Shown here one piece after another: positions 38,973 through 48,364 of a stretch of DNA of 64,000 nucleotides (the first letter of the stretch is position 1; every line of letters starts with the position of its first letter). The position numbers and the translations under genes were made by a program. Source of the DNA: Microbacterium terregens (GTDB lineage Bacteria; Actinomycetota; Actinomycetes; Actinomycetales; Microbacteriaceae); the NCBI RefSeq assembly GCF_039534975.1, contig NZ_BAAAWH010000001.1:2976001-3040000 (forward strand), read 5' to 3'. The notes under the pieces are model-generated. The model saw nothing but the letters and a program-made list of their open reading frames with translations. It made no database searches and was not told the DNA's origin.

Positions 38973-40735
38973 CAAGGCTCCTTCGAAGGCCCGTCCTGCT
39001 GTTCAGACGTCTGGGCTGACTTGTCGAACTCGTCGAACTCCGCGTTCGCGAAACCGCGCAGCGATCCCGAGACGGCAAGCCCCAGCAGCACTCCAAGGGC
39101 GATCGCGATCATCGTGGCCACCGTGGTGATGATCGTGCCGGTCGCGTCGAGATCGCCGTTCAGCACGCCTGCTACTCCGGTGAGGCCCAGCGCGCCCGGC
39201 ACGAGCAGCCAGAACGCCGGCAGGAAACTGACCAGGGCGGGAGGTCCGGTGCGGTGCCGTGCGATGATCACGGCCACGGGGGTCATCACGGCCGCGCCGA
39301 CGAGTGCCGAAAGAACACCGTCGAACAGGACGTCTCCGATCACCTGTGCTCCGTAGGCGACATAGAGAACGATCACGATCCACCCGATGGATGCCGGTCG
39401 CGCGCACTGGTAGATGGTGATGCCGATACCGAAAAGGCCCACGGCAATCCAAGGTGCTATGGCGCCAAGCGGGTTGCCTGCGACGGGATCCCGGGTGGGG
39501 ATGCCGACCAGTGCGGAGGCGGCGACGATGCCGGTTGCCAGCAGCAGGAGGCGCATCGCACCGGCGGCAGCGCGGGCTGCTCCCGACATCATTTGGCCCG
39601 TGGCGAGTTCGATGACCGCGATGGTCAGCAGTCCGCCGGGAAGGAGGATGACCAGCGGCGCGATCATGGCCGGGAGGACGCCCGGATCGAGTGCATGGGC
39701 GACAAGAAGCACGACCAGCGCGACACCGAGCGCCACGGCAACGATGACGAGCGCGTGCGAACTGGGTGACAGGCGCTCCGTCAGCAGTAGCACGGTGCCC
39801 ACGGCGAGCCCCATCAGCCCCGCGAGCAGGACTCCCGGACCCGAGGCGCCCAGCAGCACACTGAGTGAGGCGGAGAGAACGCCGTACGCGCCGATCCGCT
39901 GCAAGCGCGTGAATGGTGCCGGAAGTGCGGCGACGCCCTGGATCCGGCGCCTGACCCACTCTGCGGCCCGCGGTCGGGTGCGCGCGACACCGACGATCCG
40001 GTCCACCGCGTCGACCTGGTAGAGGAGATAGGACGAGTCGCCGGCAGTCACGGCACGCGTCTGCGCCGCGGCGGTGTCCGTGGCTGAAACGAGGATCGAT
40101 GTGGGGAAGACCACGGCCTGTACGGTCGGTCGGCCGCTCGCCGCCGCGAGATCTTCCAGCGCGTCGCGGACGAGACCCACGGGGTATCCGCTGTCGATCA
40201 TTGCCGTGCCCATCACCGCCATCGAGTCCAGCACCACGGGGGCGGGAACCACCTCGGCCGCGCGGGCCTCCGCGTGTGCGGGTCTTGAAGGCTGACGGCT
40301 GCGCATCAGCCACCAGACGAGGACCCCACTCGCAAGCAGCACGCCGACGGCGATCACCAGCGTCGGAAGGGAGATCGTGGATGAGGCGATGGCCGGAGGC
40401 ACGGCAGGAATGGGGGTCGATGTGGCGGCCGGCGTGGGGGAAGGCGTGGGACTCGGAGTAGGGGAAGAAGGTGTGGGGCTCGCCGATTCCGTCGGCGTGG
40501 TCGCGGGAGTCGCCGAACTGATCGGGGTGGGTACCACTGCTCCTGTCTCGGTCGGACTCGGCGTGGGAGTGGAGGTGGCGTCCGGGTCGACCGGCGCTGG
40601 CGTGGCAACCGGCGTTGCCACGCCCAGGGACACCCCGGTGACGTCGGCCGCGCCAGCTCCGGCAGACGACAGGAGCAGCATGCCGATCCCGGCAGCGAGG
40701 CCCAGTAGGCCGATGCGTATATTCGCTGCTCGCAC
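38972..40735 (-). CDS. Threonine/serine exporter (ThrE-like)
   Basis: Membrane protein of 587 aa resembling C. glutamicum ThrE. GTG at 40735 (GGGAGG six bases upstream) begins a signal-like helix. A Ser/Thr/Pro repeat linker of about 80 residues (many SPTP units) and one helix follow, then the DUF1212 domain (SGYPVGLVRDALEDLAAASG, VVFPTSILVS) and about ten helices of the ThrE/DUF3815 pore. The last two helices precede a charged tail. Coupling to asparaginase suggests export of aspartate-family amino acids, but the true substrate is unproven. The extracytoplasmic linker is unusually long. Confidence 0.85.
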   Translation of the reverse strand: MRAANIRIGLLGLAAGIGMLLLSSAGAGAADVTGVSLGVATPVATPAPVDPDATSTPTPSPTETGAVVPTPISSATPATTPTESASPTPSSPTPSPTPSPTPAATSTPIPAVPPAIASSTISLPTLVIAVGVLLASGVLVWWLMRSRQPSRPAHAEARAAEVVPAPVVLDSMAVMGTAMIDSGYPVGLVRDALEDLAAASGRPTVQAVVFPTSILVSATDTAAAQTRAVTAGDSSYLLYQVDAVDRIVGVARTRPRAAEWVRRRIQGVAALPAPFTRLQRIGAYGVLSASLSVLLGASGPGVLLAGLMGLAVGTVLLLTERLSPSSHALVIVAVALGVALVVLLVAHALDPGVLPAMIAPLVILLPGGLLTIAVIELATGQMMSGAARAAAGAMRLLLLATGIVAASALVGIPTRDPVAGNPLGAIAPWIAVGLFGIGITIYQCARPASIGWIVIVLYVAYGAQVIGDVLFDGVLSALVGAAVMTPVAVIIARHRTGPPALVSFLPAFWLLVPGALGLTGVAGVLNGDLDATGTIITTVATMIAIALGVLLGLAVSGSLRGFANAEFDEFDKSAQTSEQQDGPSKEP

Positions 40736-40941
40736 GGTTGCCCTCCCGCTGAGTGTGCGCCTGTGGTGGCCACCGTACGCAGAAACGTCCCACGGTGCAC
40801 TCAACGATGCGGTACCGGTCAGCAGGTCGGAAGACGTGGGCCTGCGACGGGCGAAATCACGAGTCTGCCGCCGAGTCGTGGGGAGCGAGTGCAGCGAGAC
40901 CTCGCGTCCGAGCCCTACTAGCACTCGCGATAGCTCCGGCG

Positions 40942-40947
40942 CATAAT
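40942..40947 (+). promoter_or_regulatory. Possible -10 box ahead of the leader peptide
   Basis: CATAAT stands out in GC-rich sequence, about 40 bases before the leader-peptide ATG. The -35 region is weak. Confidence 0.35.
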
Positions 40948-40986
40948 TATGGCCATCCAGCCCTGGACCTCGAATGGAGGCTGGAA

Positions 40987-41061
40987 ATGGCACAGGTATG
41001 GCGCTCTCTTCAGGTTCCGGCAGAGCATGCTCGCAGTCCGCGCATTAGGCGGTCGCGGTGA
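40987..41061 (+). CDS. Short upstream peptide coupled to the permease
   Basis: A 24-codon frame starting ATG with GGAGG at 40976-40980, six bases ahead, the best ribosome site in this region. The product is MAQVWRSLQVPAEHAR followed by an Arg/Ser-rich end. Its stop overlaps the GTG of the permease in GTGA form. The permease itself has no good site, so ribosomes from the leader probably re-initiate there. It could be a translational coupler or an attenuation leader. No run of one regulatory amino acid is seen, though Arg is frequent. Confidence 0.5.
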   Translation: MAQVWRSLQVPAEHARSPRIRRSR

Positions 41062-42545
41062 GCGCCGGTGGGGCTCCGGCGAAGCCGGCCGCCGGGCCGT
41101 CGCGAGGGAAGGTACCGAAGGCGGTCTTCATATCGTGGATCGCGCTGGCGCTGATGACGACGAGTTCGGTCGCGAGCCTGCGCCCGGCGCCGACGATGGC
41201 TGTCTACGGTCTCGCTTCGGTGTTCTTGTACATCGTTCCGGCCATCGTGTTCCTGCTGCCGACCTCGCTGGTGTCTGCGGAGCTGGCCTCCGGTTGGAAG
41301 GGCGGGGTCTACAACTGGGTGGCGACGGGGATCTCGAAGCCGATGGGCTTTCTCGCGGTCTGGTGTCAGTTCGCGATGACGATCTTCTACTATCCGACGT
41401 TGCTCGGCTTCGTCGCGAGCACGCTCGCGTATGTGATCAACCCGGCGCTTGCCAGCAATGGGGTCTGGACAGCGCTCGTGATCATGGTCTGCTACTGGTC
41501 CGGTGTCTTCATCTCCTCCCGAGGCACAAAGGGCGTCGCGGGTCTGGCCAGCGGTGGCCTGATCATCGGCACCCTGATCCCGGGGGCGATCCTGATCTTC
41601 CTTGGTGCCGTTTATCTGGGTCAGGGCAACCCGTCGGCTGCGCCGATGACGGCCGCGGATCTGCTGCCGCAGTGGGCGGGGCTTGCCAGTCTCGTGCTGA
41701 TCGTGAACAACTTCCTCTCCTACAGCGGCATGGAGATGAACGCGGTGCACGTCTCAGAGATGCGCAATCCCGGCAAGGAATTCCCCAAGGCGATGTTCCT
41801 TGCGATGGGCCTGGTGCTGCTGATCTTCATCCTTCCGGCGCTCGCGATCAGCTGGATCGTCCCCGCCGACGAGTTGTCGCTCACGGCCGGGGTCATGCAG
41901 GCGTTCGACATGGTCTTCGCCACGTTCGGTTGGCAGTGGCTGACGCCGATCATCGGCATCATGCTTGTCGCGGCATCGCTCGGTGGCATGCTGACGTGGC
42001 TTGCCGGGCCGTCGAAGGGTCTGCTGCTCATCTCCCGCCAGGAGGGCTACCTCCCGCCGTTCCTGCAGAAGATGAACAAGAAGGGCGTGCAGCAGAACCT
42101 GCTCGTCACCCAGGGACTTGTCACGACGGTGATCGCACTGGGCTATGCCCTGATCCCGGATGTGTCCAGCGCGTACTGGATCTTCTCGGTCATAACGACG
42201 CAGGTGTATCTGATCATGTATCTGCTGATGTTCGTCGCGGCCGTCCGGTTGCGCCGCCAGCACCCCGACCACCCTCGTGGCTTCCGGGCCCCGATACTGA
42301 TCGGCCTCTGCGGAGTGGGGTTCACCGCCTCCCTGCTGGCGCTGCTCGTCGGGTTCATCCCGCCGTCCCAGTTCGGTGGAGGCAACCCGATCGTGTACTT
42401 CTTGATCGTCGCGGGTGGCGCGCTCGGGCTCGGACTACTCGTGCCGTTCCTGTTCTACAGATTCCGCAAGCCGTCGTGGAAGCAGCCGAGCAACGCGTCC
42501 GTCGAAGAATCCGAGACGCCCAACTCACCGGAGGTGGCATCGTGA
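41058..42545 (+). CDS. APC-family amino-acid permease (glutamate/GABA antiporter-like)
   Basis: Transporter of 495 aa with about 12 helices, of the amino acid-polyamine-organocation superfamily and most like the GadC/glutamate:GABA subgroup (YLPPFLQKMNKKGVQQN, NNFLSYSGMEMNAVHVSEMRNPGKEFPKA). GTG at 41058 has a weak site but overlaps the stop of the 24-codon leader. The downstream small protein starts in the GTGA overlap at its end. With the M20 dipeptidase it forms an uptake and hydrolysis unit. Confidence 0.88.
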   Translation: MSAGGAPAKPAAGPSRGKVPKAVFISWIALALMTTSSVASLRPAPTMAVYGLASVFLYIVPAIVFLLPTSLVSAELASGWKGGVYNWVATGISKPMGFLAVWCQFAMTIFYYPTLLGFVASTLAYVINPALASNGVWTALVIMVCYWSGVFISSRGTKGVAGLASGGLIIGTLIPGAILIFLGAVYLGQGNPSAAPMTAADLLPQWAGLASLVLIVNNFLSYSGMEMNAVHVSEMRNPGKEFPKAMFLAMGLVLLIFILPALAISWIVPADELSLTAGVMQAFDMVFATFGWQWLTPIIGIMLVAASLGGMLTWLAGPSKGLLLISRQEGYLPPFLQKMNKKGVQQNLLVTQGLVTTVIALGYALIPDVSSAYWIFSVITTQVYLIMYLLMFVAAVRLRRQHPDHPRGFRAPILIGLCGVGFTASLLALLVGFIPPSQFGGGNPIVYFLIVAGGALGLGLLVPFLFYRFRKPSWKQPSNASVEESETPNSPEVAS

Positions 42546-42979
42546 GCGAGTCGACGCCGCAGAGCGGACGAGAACGCTCCGTGATCTACATCGTCGTCGT
42601 GATCGCCCTCGTCGTGCTCACTGTGATCGCGCTGTTCACGTTCCGAACCAACCGCCAGAACGAGGCCGCGGACGAGAAAGCCGCCCAGCTGTCCCAGGCG
42701 ATGGACGCCGCAGGCATGGTGGCGCCATCGACGGATCAGATCGCCCGCGTCCTGGGCGACGACGGGGGAATCGTCTGCGAGAACCCGAACGGTGCGCTCA
42801 CGCGCGGGCTCGTGCTCAGCGAACTCACGAACGGCGCCGCCGGCCCCGGACGCCGGCCGATCATCGTCGAGGACCGGGTGCTGAAAAGCCAACTGCTCAT
42901 CATCGGCGTCTATTGCCCCGACGAGCTGCCCAACTACGAGAAGTTCGTCGACGGCCTCGAGACGGTGAACCGCACATGA
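42542..42979 (+). CDS. Small anchored protein between permease and dipeptidase
   Basis: Protein of 145 aa with one N-terminal helix (VIYIVVVIALVVLTVIALFTF, about residues 14-34) and an extracytoplasmic domain containing two Cys (GIVCENPNG and GVYCPDELP) that could form a disulfide. GTG with GGAGG seven bases upstream overlaps the permease stop, and its own stop overlaps the dipeptidase start (ATGA). No family is recognised. The tight coupling suggests it works with the permease. Confidence 0.65.
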   Translation: MSESTPQSGRERSVIYIVVVIALVVLTVIALFTFRTNRQNEAADEKAAQLSQAMDAAGMVAPSTDQIARVLGDDGGIVCENPNGALTRGLVLSELTNGAAGPGRRPIIVEDRVLKSQLLIIGVYCPDELPNYEKFVDGLETVNRT

Positions 42980-44337
42980 GCGAAGGTCTGCGGGAGCGAA
43001 CTCACTCGCTGATGGGGACAGTGCGCTCGGAGCTCGCGGAGCTCGTCGCCCTGAGATCCGTGGCCGATCCGCGGCAGTTCCCCGTTGAAGGCTGTCAGCG
43101 AGCAGCGGATTGGGTGCGAGACAAGTTCCTCGACGAGGGCTTCGAAGACGCGCGACTGGAGCTGACGCCCGATGGCAGCCAAGCGGTCGTCGCTTCGCGG
43201 TCGTGCGGAGATCCGTCCGCGCCGACAGTCCTGCTCTACGCCCATTACGACGTGCAACCGCCTCTGGACGACGCGGCGTGGCGCACACCGCCGTTCGAGC
43301 TTCACGAGGTCGACGGACGGTGGTTCGGCAGGGGCGCGGCCGACTGCAAGGGCAACATCCTGATGCATCTCGTCGCGCTCCGAGCACTCGGCGGCGACAT
43401 CGCGGTCAATCTCCGACTGGTGGTCGAGGGCTCCGAAGAAGCCGGGACGGGCGGGTTGGAGGCATTCGTCGCAGCCAATCCCGAGCTGTTCCGCGCCGAC
43501 GCCATCCTGGTCTGCGACACGGGCAACGCGGCGGTCGGCAAGCCCGCGGCGACCGTCAGCCTGCGCGGCATGGTGAACGTCGTCGTCACCGTCGAAGCGC
43601 TCGCGTCCGAGATCCACTCCGGAATGTTCGGCGGGCCGGTTCCCGACGCGCTCGCTGCGCTCATCGAGACACTGGCCACGCTTCGTGACGCCGCGGGCAA
43701 CACCGTCATCACCGGTCTCGACCGCTCCGGGACGTGGACGGGCGAACACTACCCACCCGACCAGTTCCGCACGGACGCGGGTCTGCTCGACGGTGTGCAG
43801 CTGATCGGCGACGGCGACGTCTCGGACATGCTCTGGGCGCGTCCCGCGCTGACGGTCCTCGGCATCGACGCTCCAGCGGTGCTCGGTTCCAGTGCTGCAC
43901 TGGTCCCGAAGACCGCTGCGCGGCTCAACCTTCGCGTTCCGCCTGGAATGGATCCGGTTATCGCGCGCGACGCGCTCGTCGCGCACCTTGAGGCTGTCGC
44001 TCCCTGGGGCGTCCATATCACCGTGGAAACGGAAGCGATGGGCGCTCCGTTCTCTGCCGACACCACGGGCCCCGCCTATCAAGCACTGGCCGACGCTATG
44101 CGAGAGGCATTCGGCGTGCCGATGACCACACTCGGCCAGGGTGGATCCATCCCGCTGTGCAACGTGTTCGCCGACACGTATCCGGGGGCGGAGATCATCC
44201 TCATGGGTGTGGAGGAACCGATGACTCTCATCCACGCGCCCAACGAAAGCGTGGATCCGAGCGAGATCGAACGATGCGCCCTCGCTGAGGCCCTCTTTCT
44301 GCAGAATTATGCGGTGCAGCACGCCGTGGACGTGTAG
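42976..44337 (+). CDS. M20-family dipeptidase
   Basis: Zinc-dependent dipeptidase/carboxypeptidase of 453 aa. Metal ligands and catalytic residues are visible: HYDVQP (His plus the Asp two residues on), GRGAADCKGNI (bridging Asp), EGSEEAGTGG (catalytic Glu and ligand Glu), VCDTG (ligand Asp), and the late His in LIHAPNESV. A dimerisation domain is inserted in the middle (EIHSGMFGGPVPDAL). ATG overlaps the preceding stop. With the permeases on both sides it should release amino acids from dipeptides inside the cell. Confidence 0.92.
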   Translation: MSEGLRERTHSLMGTVRSELAELVALRSVADPRQFPVEGCQRAADWVRDKFLDEGFEDARLELTPDGSQAVVASRSCGDPSAPTVLLYAHYDVQPPLDDAAWRTPPFELHEVDGRWFGRGAADCKGNILMHLVALRALGGDIAVNLRLVVEGSEEAGTGGLEAFVAANPELFRADAILVCDTGNAAVGKPAATVSLRGMVNVVVTVEALASEIHSGMFGGPVPDALAALIETLATLRDAAGNTVITGLDRSGTWTGEHYPPDQFRTDAGLLDGVQLIGDGDVSDMLWARPALTVLGIDAPAVLGSSAALVPKTAARLNLRVPPGMDPVIARDALVAHLEAVAPWGVHITVETEAMGAPFSADTTGPAYQALADAMREAFGVPMTTLGQGGSIPLCNVFADTYPGAEIILMGVEEPMTLIHAPNESVDPSEIERCALAEALFLQNYAVQHAVDV

Positions 44338-44357
44338 CGGCGTAGGGCAGCTGACCC

Positions 44358-45707
44358 ATGAGCAGCGACGCCGACAAGGCGAGTGCTCCTGCTTCTTCGA
44401 AGAAGCCGATGACGGTGCTTCAAGCATCATTCATCGGCGTCGGAGCGATGGTCGGCGCGGGCATCTTCGCACTGCTGGGTGCCGCCGGCGCCGTCGCGGG
44501 ATCGGCGGTGTGGCTGTCCTTCCTCATCGCCGGGGCGATCGCCGGACTCCAGGGCTACTCGTTCGCCAAGCTCGGCTCGTCGTTTCCCTCCGGCGGGGGG
44601 ATGCTGACCTACCTCGCGAAGGGCTTCGGCGAGGGCCACATCACCGGCATCGTGTCGTGGCTGTTCTATATGACGGGCGCGATCGTCGCGGCGATGGTCG
44701 CCACGTCATTCGGCGGCTACGCCAGCGCCGTCGTGACCGACGACGACCCCGTCTGGGCCGTGGTGTTCGCGGTGCTGCTGGTCCTGGTGATGACGGCCCT
44801 CAACATCGTCGGGTCGACCGCGGTCGCCCGAGTGCAGTCCCTCATCGTCAAGGTGGTTCTGGCGATCCTCAGCCTCTTCGCGATCGTGACCATCGTGAAT
44901 TGGAACCCCGCGCTGCTGAACCCCGCTCAGTACCCCGGAGTGCGCGAGATCATCTCCAGCGTCGCCCTGACCTTCTTCGCGTTCCTCGGCTTCGGCGTCA
45001 TCACCTTCACCGCGAAGGACCTTCCCAACCCTGTGCGACAGCTCCCGCGAGCGATGTACCTGGCGCTGGGGATCGCGACGGCAGTGTACGTCGCTGTGTC
45101 GCTGGGAGTCTTCGGTACCCTCACCGCCGAGCAGGTCGTCGCGTACGGGGCCACCGCACTGGCGGAGGCGGCGAAACCCACACTGGGGCAGGCGGGATAC
45201 GTGCTGATGGTCATAACGGCGCTCTTCTCCACCGCCGGAGCAGTGAACGCCAGCCTCTATCCCTCAACCGGCATGACTCGTCATCTGGCCGAAGTGGGAC
45301 AGTTCCCGACCGTTTTCGGGCGTCAGATCGGTCGGCGGGCGCCGGTCGGTTTGGTCGTCATGGCCATCCTGACGATCTTCATGATCGTTGCGCTCGATCT
45401 GAACAGCATCGCCTCGCTGGGAAGCGCGGTCGCGCTGCTCATCTTCTCGGCGGTCACGATCGCCCATTTCCGCACATATCGAGAAACCGGCGCGAGCCTG
45501 ATCATCCTGATCATCGCCCTCACCGCCACCCTCGGGACGTTCGTCGTCTTCACAATGACGACGCTCGTGAACGAGCCGAAAACCGCAGTCGCACTGGTCG
45601 TCATCCTTGTGGCGGCGACTCTGCTGGACTTTTTCTGGAAGCGCGCCCGCGACCGAGGAAGCGCAGGCTACTCCCGCCACACCGAGTCTGACTCCCACGG
45701 CACGTAG
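44358..45707 (+). CDS. APC-family amino-acid permease
   Basis: Second amino-acid permease, 449 aa and 12 helices, starting FIGVGAMVGAGIFALLG, the usual first-helix signature. AFLGFGVITFTAKDLPNPVRQLPRA is the conserved segment of helix 6 and its loop. It follows the dipeptidase by 20 bases and is probably in the same transcript, although its ribosome site is weak. Its last 45 residues match a relic at 50350-50505, so a paralogue once lay downstream. Confidence 0.9.
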   Translation: MSSDADKASAPASSKKPMTVLQASFIGVGAMVGAGIFALLGAAGAVAGSAVWLSFLIAGAIAGLQGYSFAKLGSSFPSGGGMLTYLAKGFGEGHITGIVSWLFYMTGAIVAAMVATSFGGYASAVVTDDDPVWAVVFAVLLVLVMTALNIVGSTAVARVQSLIVKVVLAILSLFAIVTIVNWNPALLNPAQYPGVREIISSVALTFFAFLGFGVITFTAKDLPNPVRQLPRAMYLALGIATAVYVAVSLGVFGTLTAEQVVAYGATALAEAAKPTLGQAGYVLMVITALFSTAGAVNASLYPSTGMTRHLAEVGQFPTVFGRQIGRRAPVGLVVMAILTIFMIVALDLNSIASLGSAVALLIFSAVTIAHFRTYRETGASLIILIIALTATLGTFVVFTMTTLVNEPKTAVALVVILVAATLLDFFWKRARDRGSAGYSRHTESDSHGT

Positions 45708-45771
45708 CCCCCACCGCATCTCGGTGCGTGACGTGCTGGCAATGTCACATCGACACGTCCGGCGGGCACCC

Positions 45772-46023
45772 CTAGAGGCGTTCGTCGAGCGCGCGAGCGA
45801 TCTGTCTGAACTCGTCGGGCGTGATCTCGCCTCGTGCGAGGCGCTCCTCCGCGATCTGGCGTGCGGAACTCGTCGGGGCCGGCGGCACCTGCCCGGGGAC
45901 CCCAGATGAGCCGGCAGTCGACGCGCGGACGATCAGGACGATCAGCGCCGCCAGGATGAGCAGCAGAAGCAGGATGCCGCCGAACCACATCCAGCCCCAG
46001 CCGAAACCTTGTCCGTACATCAT
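45772..46023 (-). CDS. SHOCT-domain small membrane protein
   Basis: Protein of 83 aa: a Gly/Trp-rich N-terminus (MYGQGFGWGWMWFGG), one helix (LLLLLILAALIVLIV), a short Pro linker and a C-terminal SHOCT motif (AEERLARGEITPDEFRQIA). Two ATGs are in tandem (46023 and 46020), with GGGGAGG ten bases upstream. Such proteins commonly accompany copper and heavy-metal genes in actinobacteria, and here the gene is just downstream of a metal P-ATPase in the same direction. Function unknown. Confidence 0.75.
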   Translation of the reverse strand: MMYGQGFGWGWMWFGGILLLLLILAALIVLIVRASTAGSSGVPGQVPPAPTSSARQIAEERLARGEITPDEFRQIARALDERL

Positions 46024-46121
46024 GAGCCGACAACCTCCCCATGCCGAACAGGTGGCCGACATGCAACTCGATCTTCCCTCCGATGGGCCGCCTCGAACAG
46101 GCCGAACGTCCCTTCCTGCGC

Positions 46122-48209
46122 TCAGACTCGCCGATCCAGAACCGCCCGGACGCCCGCCTCGGGTCGAAGGTCGAGGCGCCGAAGCAGCTGCGCGTTGAGC
46201 GCTACGACGATGGTGGACAGCGACATCAGAATGGCGCCGACCGACATGGGCAGCACGAATCCGAAGGGAGCGAGCACGCCCGCGGCGAGGGGCACAGCCA
46301 TCAGGTTGTAGCCGGCCGCCCACCACAGGTTCTGCTTCATCTTGCGATAGCCGGCGCGCGAGAGCTCGATCACTGACAGCACGGAGCGGGGGTCGTCGCT
46401 CGCGAGAATGACGCCCGCGGAGGCGATCGCGACGTCGGTGCCGGCGCCGATCGCAATGCCGACGTCGGCCTGCGCGAGGGCGGGTGCGTCGTTGACGCCG
46501 TCGCCGACCATCGCGACCCGACGCCCTTCGTGCTGGAGTTCGGCCACCTTCGCGGCCTTGTCCTCGGGACGCACGCCGGCGAAGACGCGGTCCACGCCCA
46601 GATCGCGGCCGACGGACCGAGCAACGGCGTCCGCGTCGCCGGTGATCATGACGACCTGAATGCCGAGTTTGTGCAGCGCGTCGACGGCTTCGCGTGATTC
46701 GGGGCGGATCTCGTCGGCGAGCTTCACACCCCCGATCACCACTCCGTCACGCACGACGTGGAGGATGATCGCGCCGTCCTCGCGCCACCCGGTCGCGGCC
46801 GAGACCTCGCCCGCGCCGACCTCTTCGAGCAGACGAGGCCCGCCGACGCGGATCTGCCGACCGTCGACGGTCGCGACCACTCCGACAGCGGGCGAGGATG
46901 AGAACGCCGTCGCTGCGGCGATGGCAAGTCCGCGGTCGGTCGCCGCGCGCACGATCGCCTTCGCGAGGGGGTGCTCGCTGTCAGCTTCGGCGGCCGCCGC
47001 GAGTGTCAAGACCGTGTCGGCGTCGATGTCGCCTTCGGGCGCAATGGCGGTGACGGTCGGCTCACCCCTCGTGAGAGTGCCGGTCTTGTCGAAGAGCACG
47101 GTGTCGATCGTCCGCATGCTCTCCAGCGCGAGCCGGTCCTTGATGAGCACCCCACCGCGCGCGGCCCGTTCGGTCGCAATCGCCACCACGAGAGGGATCG
47201 CGAGACCGAGCGCGTGCGGGCAGGCGATCACAAGGACGGTGATGGTGCGGACGACCGCCGCGTCGGGGTCGCCGAGCAACGTCCACACGACCGCGGTGAG
47301 CGCGGCGGCGCCGAGGGCGAACCAGAAGAGCCATCCGGCTGCGCGATCAGCGACGCGCTGGGCACGCGAGGTGGAGTTCTGCGCCTCGGCCACGAGCCGC
47401 TGGATGCCGGCGAGCGTCGTGTCCTCCCCCGTCGCGGTGACCTCGACGCGGAGTCCGGAGTCAGTGGCGACCGTGCCCGCCGTGACTGCGTCGCCGATGC
47501 CGCGAGCGACCGTGCGGGACTCGCCGGTGACCATCGACTCGTCCATGTCGGCGCGGCCATCGATGATTCTTCCGTCGGTCGGCATGCTGCCGCCCGGGCG
47601 GACCAGGACGACATCGCCGACGCGCAGGTCGGATGGTGCCACGGTCACGACCCGATCGTCGTCCACCCGCTCTGCCTCATCAGGCAGGAGCGCAGCGAGC
47701 GAATCCAGCGCCGACGTGGTCTGGGCGAGCGACCGCATCTCGAGCCAGTGACCGAGGAGCATGATGACGATCAGCAGCGCGAGTTCCCACCAGAACTCCA
47801 GTTCGTGATCCAGCAGACCGAGGCTGGCGCCCCACGAGGCGACGAACGCGACCGTGATCGCGAGGCCGATCAGCAGCATCATGCCGGGCTTTCGCGCGCG
47901 AAGTTCACCGACCGCGCCGGCGAGGAACGGCCACCCGCCCCAGAAGTACATGACCGTGCCGAGGATCGGAGAGATCAGAGGGACGCCGGGCAACTCCGGA
48001 AGCGAGTAGCCGATCAGCATCGCGAACATGCCCGAGAACCCGACCACCGGGATCGCCAGAAGCAGGTTGATCCAAAACAGGCGCCGGAACTGCGCGACGT
48101 GGTCAGCTCCGTGGCTCGCATGGCCGCTGCGGCCGCCGTCGTGCGCCATGTGAGCTGAGTGCTCGATGGGACTGACGGCCATCTCGTGAGCCGTGTGCGG
48201 ATCCGTCAT
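46122..48209 (-). CDS. Copper-type heavy-metal P1B ATPase (CopB-like)
   Basis: Metal-exporting P-type ATPase of 695 aa. It has a His-rich N-terminus (HTAHEMAVSPIEHSAHMAH and more His) in place of CxxC domains, and the membrane metal site is CPH (VIACPHALGLAIP), as in CopB-type pumps. DKTGTLT gives the phosphorylated Asp374, TGES the actuator loop, SEHPLAKAI the HP motif, and GDGVNDAPAL the hinge. GGAGG lies eight bases before the ATG. A CsoR-like palindrome stands in its promoter. It should expel Cu(I) or Cu(II), or silver. Confidence 0.92.
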   Translation of the reverse strand: MTDPHTAHEMAVSPIEHSAHMAHDGGRSGHASHGADHVAQFRRLFWINLLLAIPVVGFSGMFAMLIGYSLPELPGVPLISPILGTVMYFWGGWPFLAGAVGELRARKPGMMLLIGLAITVAFVASWGASLGLLDHELEFWWELALLIVIMLLGHWLEMRSLAQTTSALDSLAALLPDEAERVDDDRVVTVAPSDLRVGDVVLVRPGGSMPTDGRIIDGRADMDESMVTGESRTVARGIGDAVTAGTVATDSGLRVEVTATGEDTTLAGIQRLVAEAQNSTSRAQRVADRAAGWLFWFALGAAALTAVVWTLLGDPDAAVVRTITVLVIACPHALGLAIPLVVAIATERAARGGVLIKDRLALESMRTIDTVLFDKTGTLTRGEPTVTAIAPEGDIDADTVLTLAAAAEADSEHPLAKAIVRAATDRGLAIAAATAFSSSPAVGVVATVDGRQIRVGGPRLLEEVGAGEVSAATGWREDGAIILHVVRDGVVIGGVKLADEIRPESREAVDALHKLGIQVVMITGDADAVARSVGRDLGVDRVFAGVRPEDKAAKVAELQHEGRRVAMVGDGVNDAPALAQADVGIAIGAGTDVAIASAGVILASDDPRSVLSVIELSRAGYRKMKQNLWWAAGYNLMAVPLAAGVLAPFGFVLPMSVGAILMSLSTIVVALNAQLLRRLDLRPEAGVRAVLDRRV

Positions 48210-48265
48210 GGGATCGTCCTCCTCGGTGCTCCCGCATGTAGGGATGTTCGGAAGTCTAGAACCCG

Positions 48266-48282
48266 ATACCCCATAGGGGTAT
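48266..48282 (-). promoter_or_regulatory. CsoR-like copper operator
   Basis: ATACCCCATAGGGGTAT, with 7-bp arms around ATA, sits 57 bases before the P-ATPase start. The shape and the TACCCC/GGGGTA core match known CsoR sites. No csoR gene is in the window. Confidence 0.65.
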
Positions 48283-48364
48283 TCCGAATCGATCGGGGGC
48301 CACCCGATGATCCGTTATCGGATCACCCGCCGTCGCTGCCCGGCGAAGAGCGCAGGCCGGTCGG

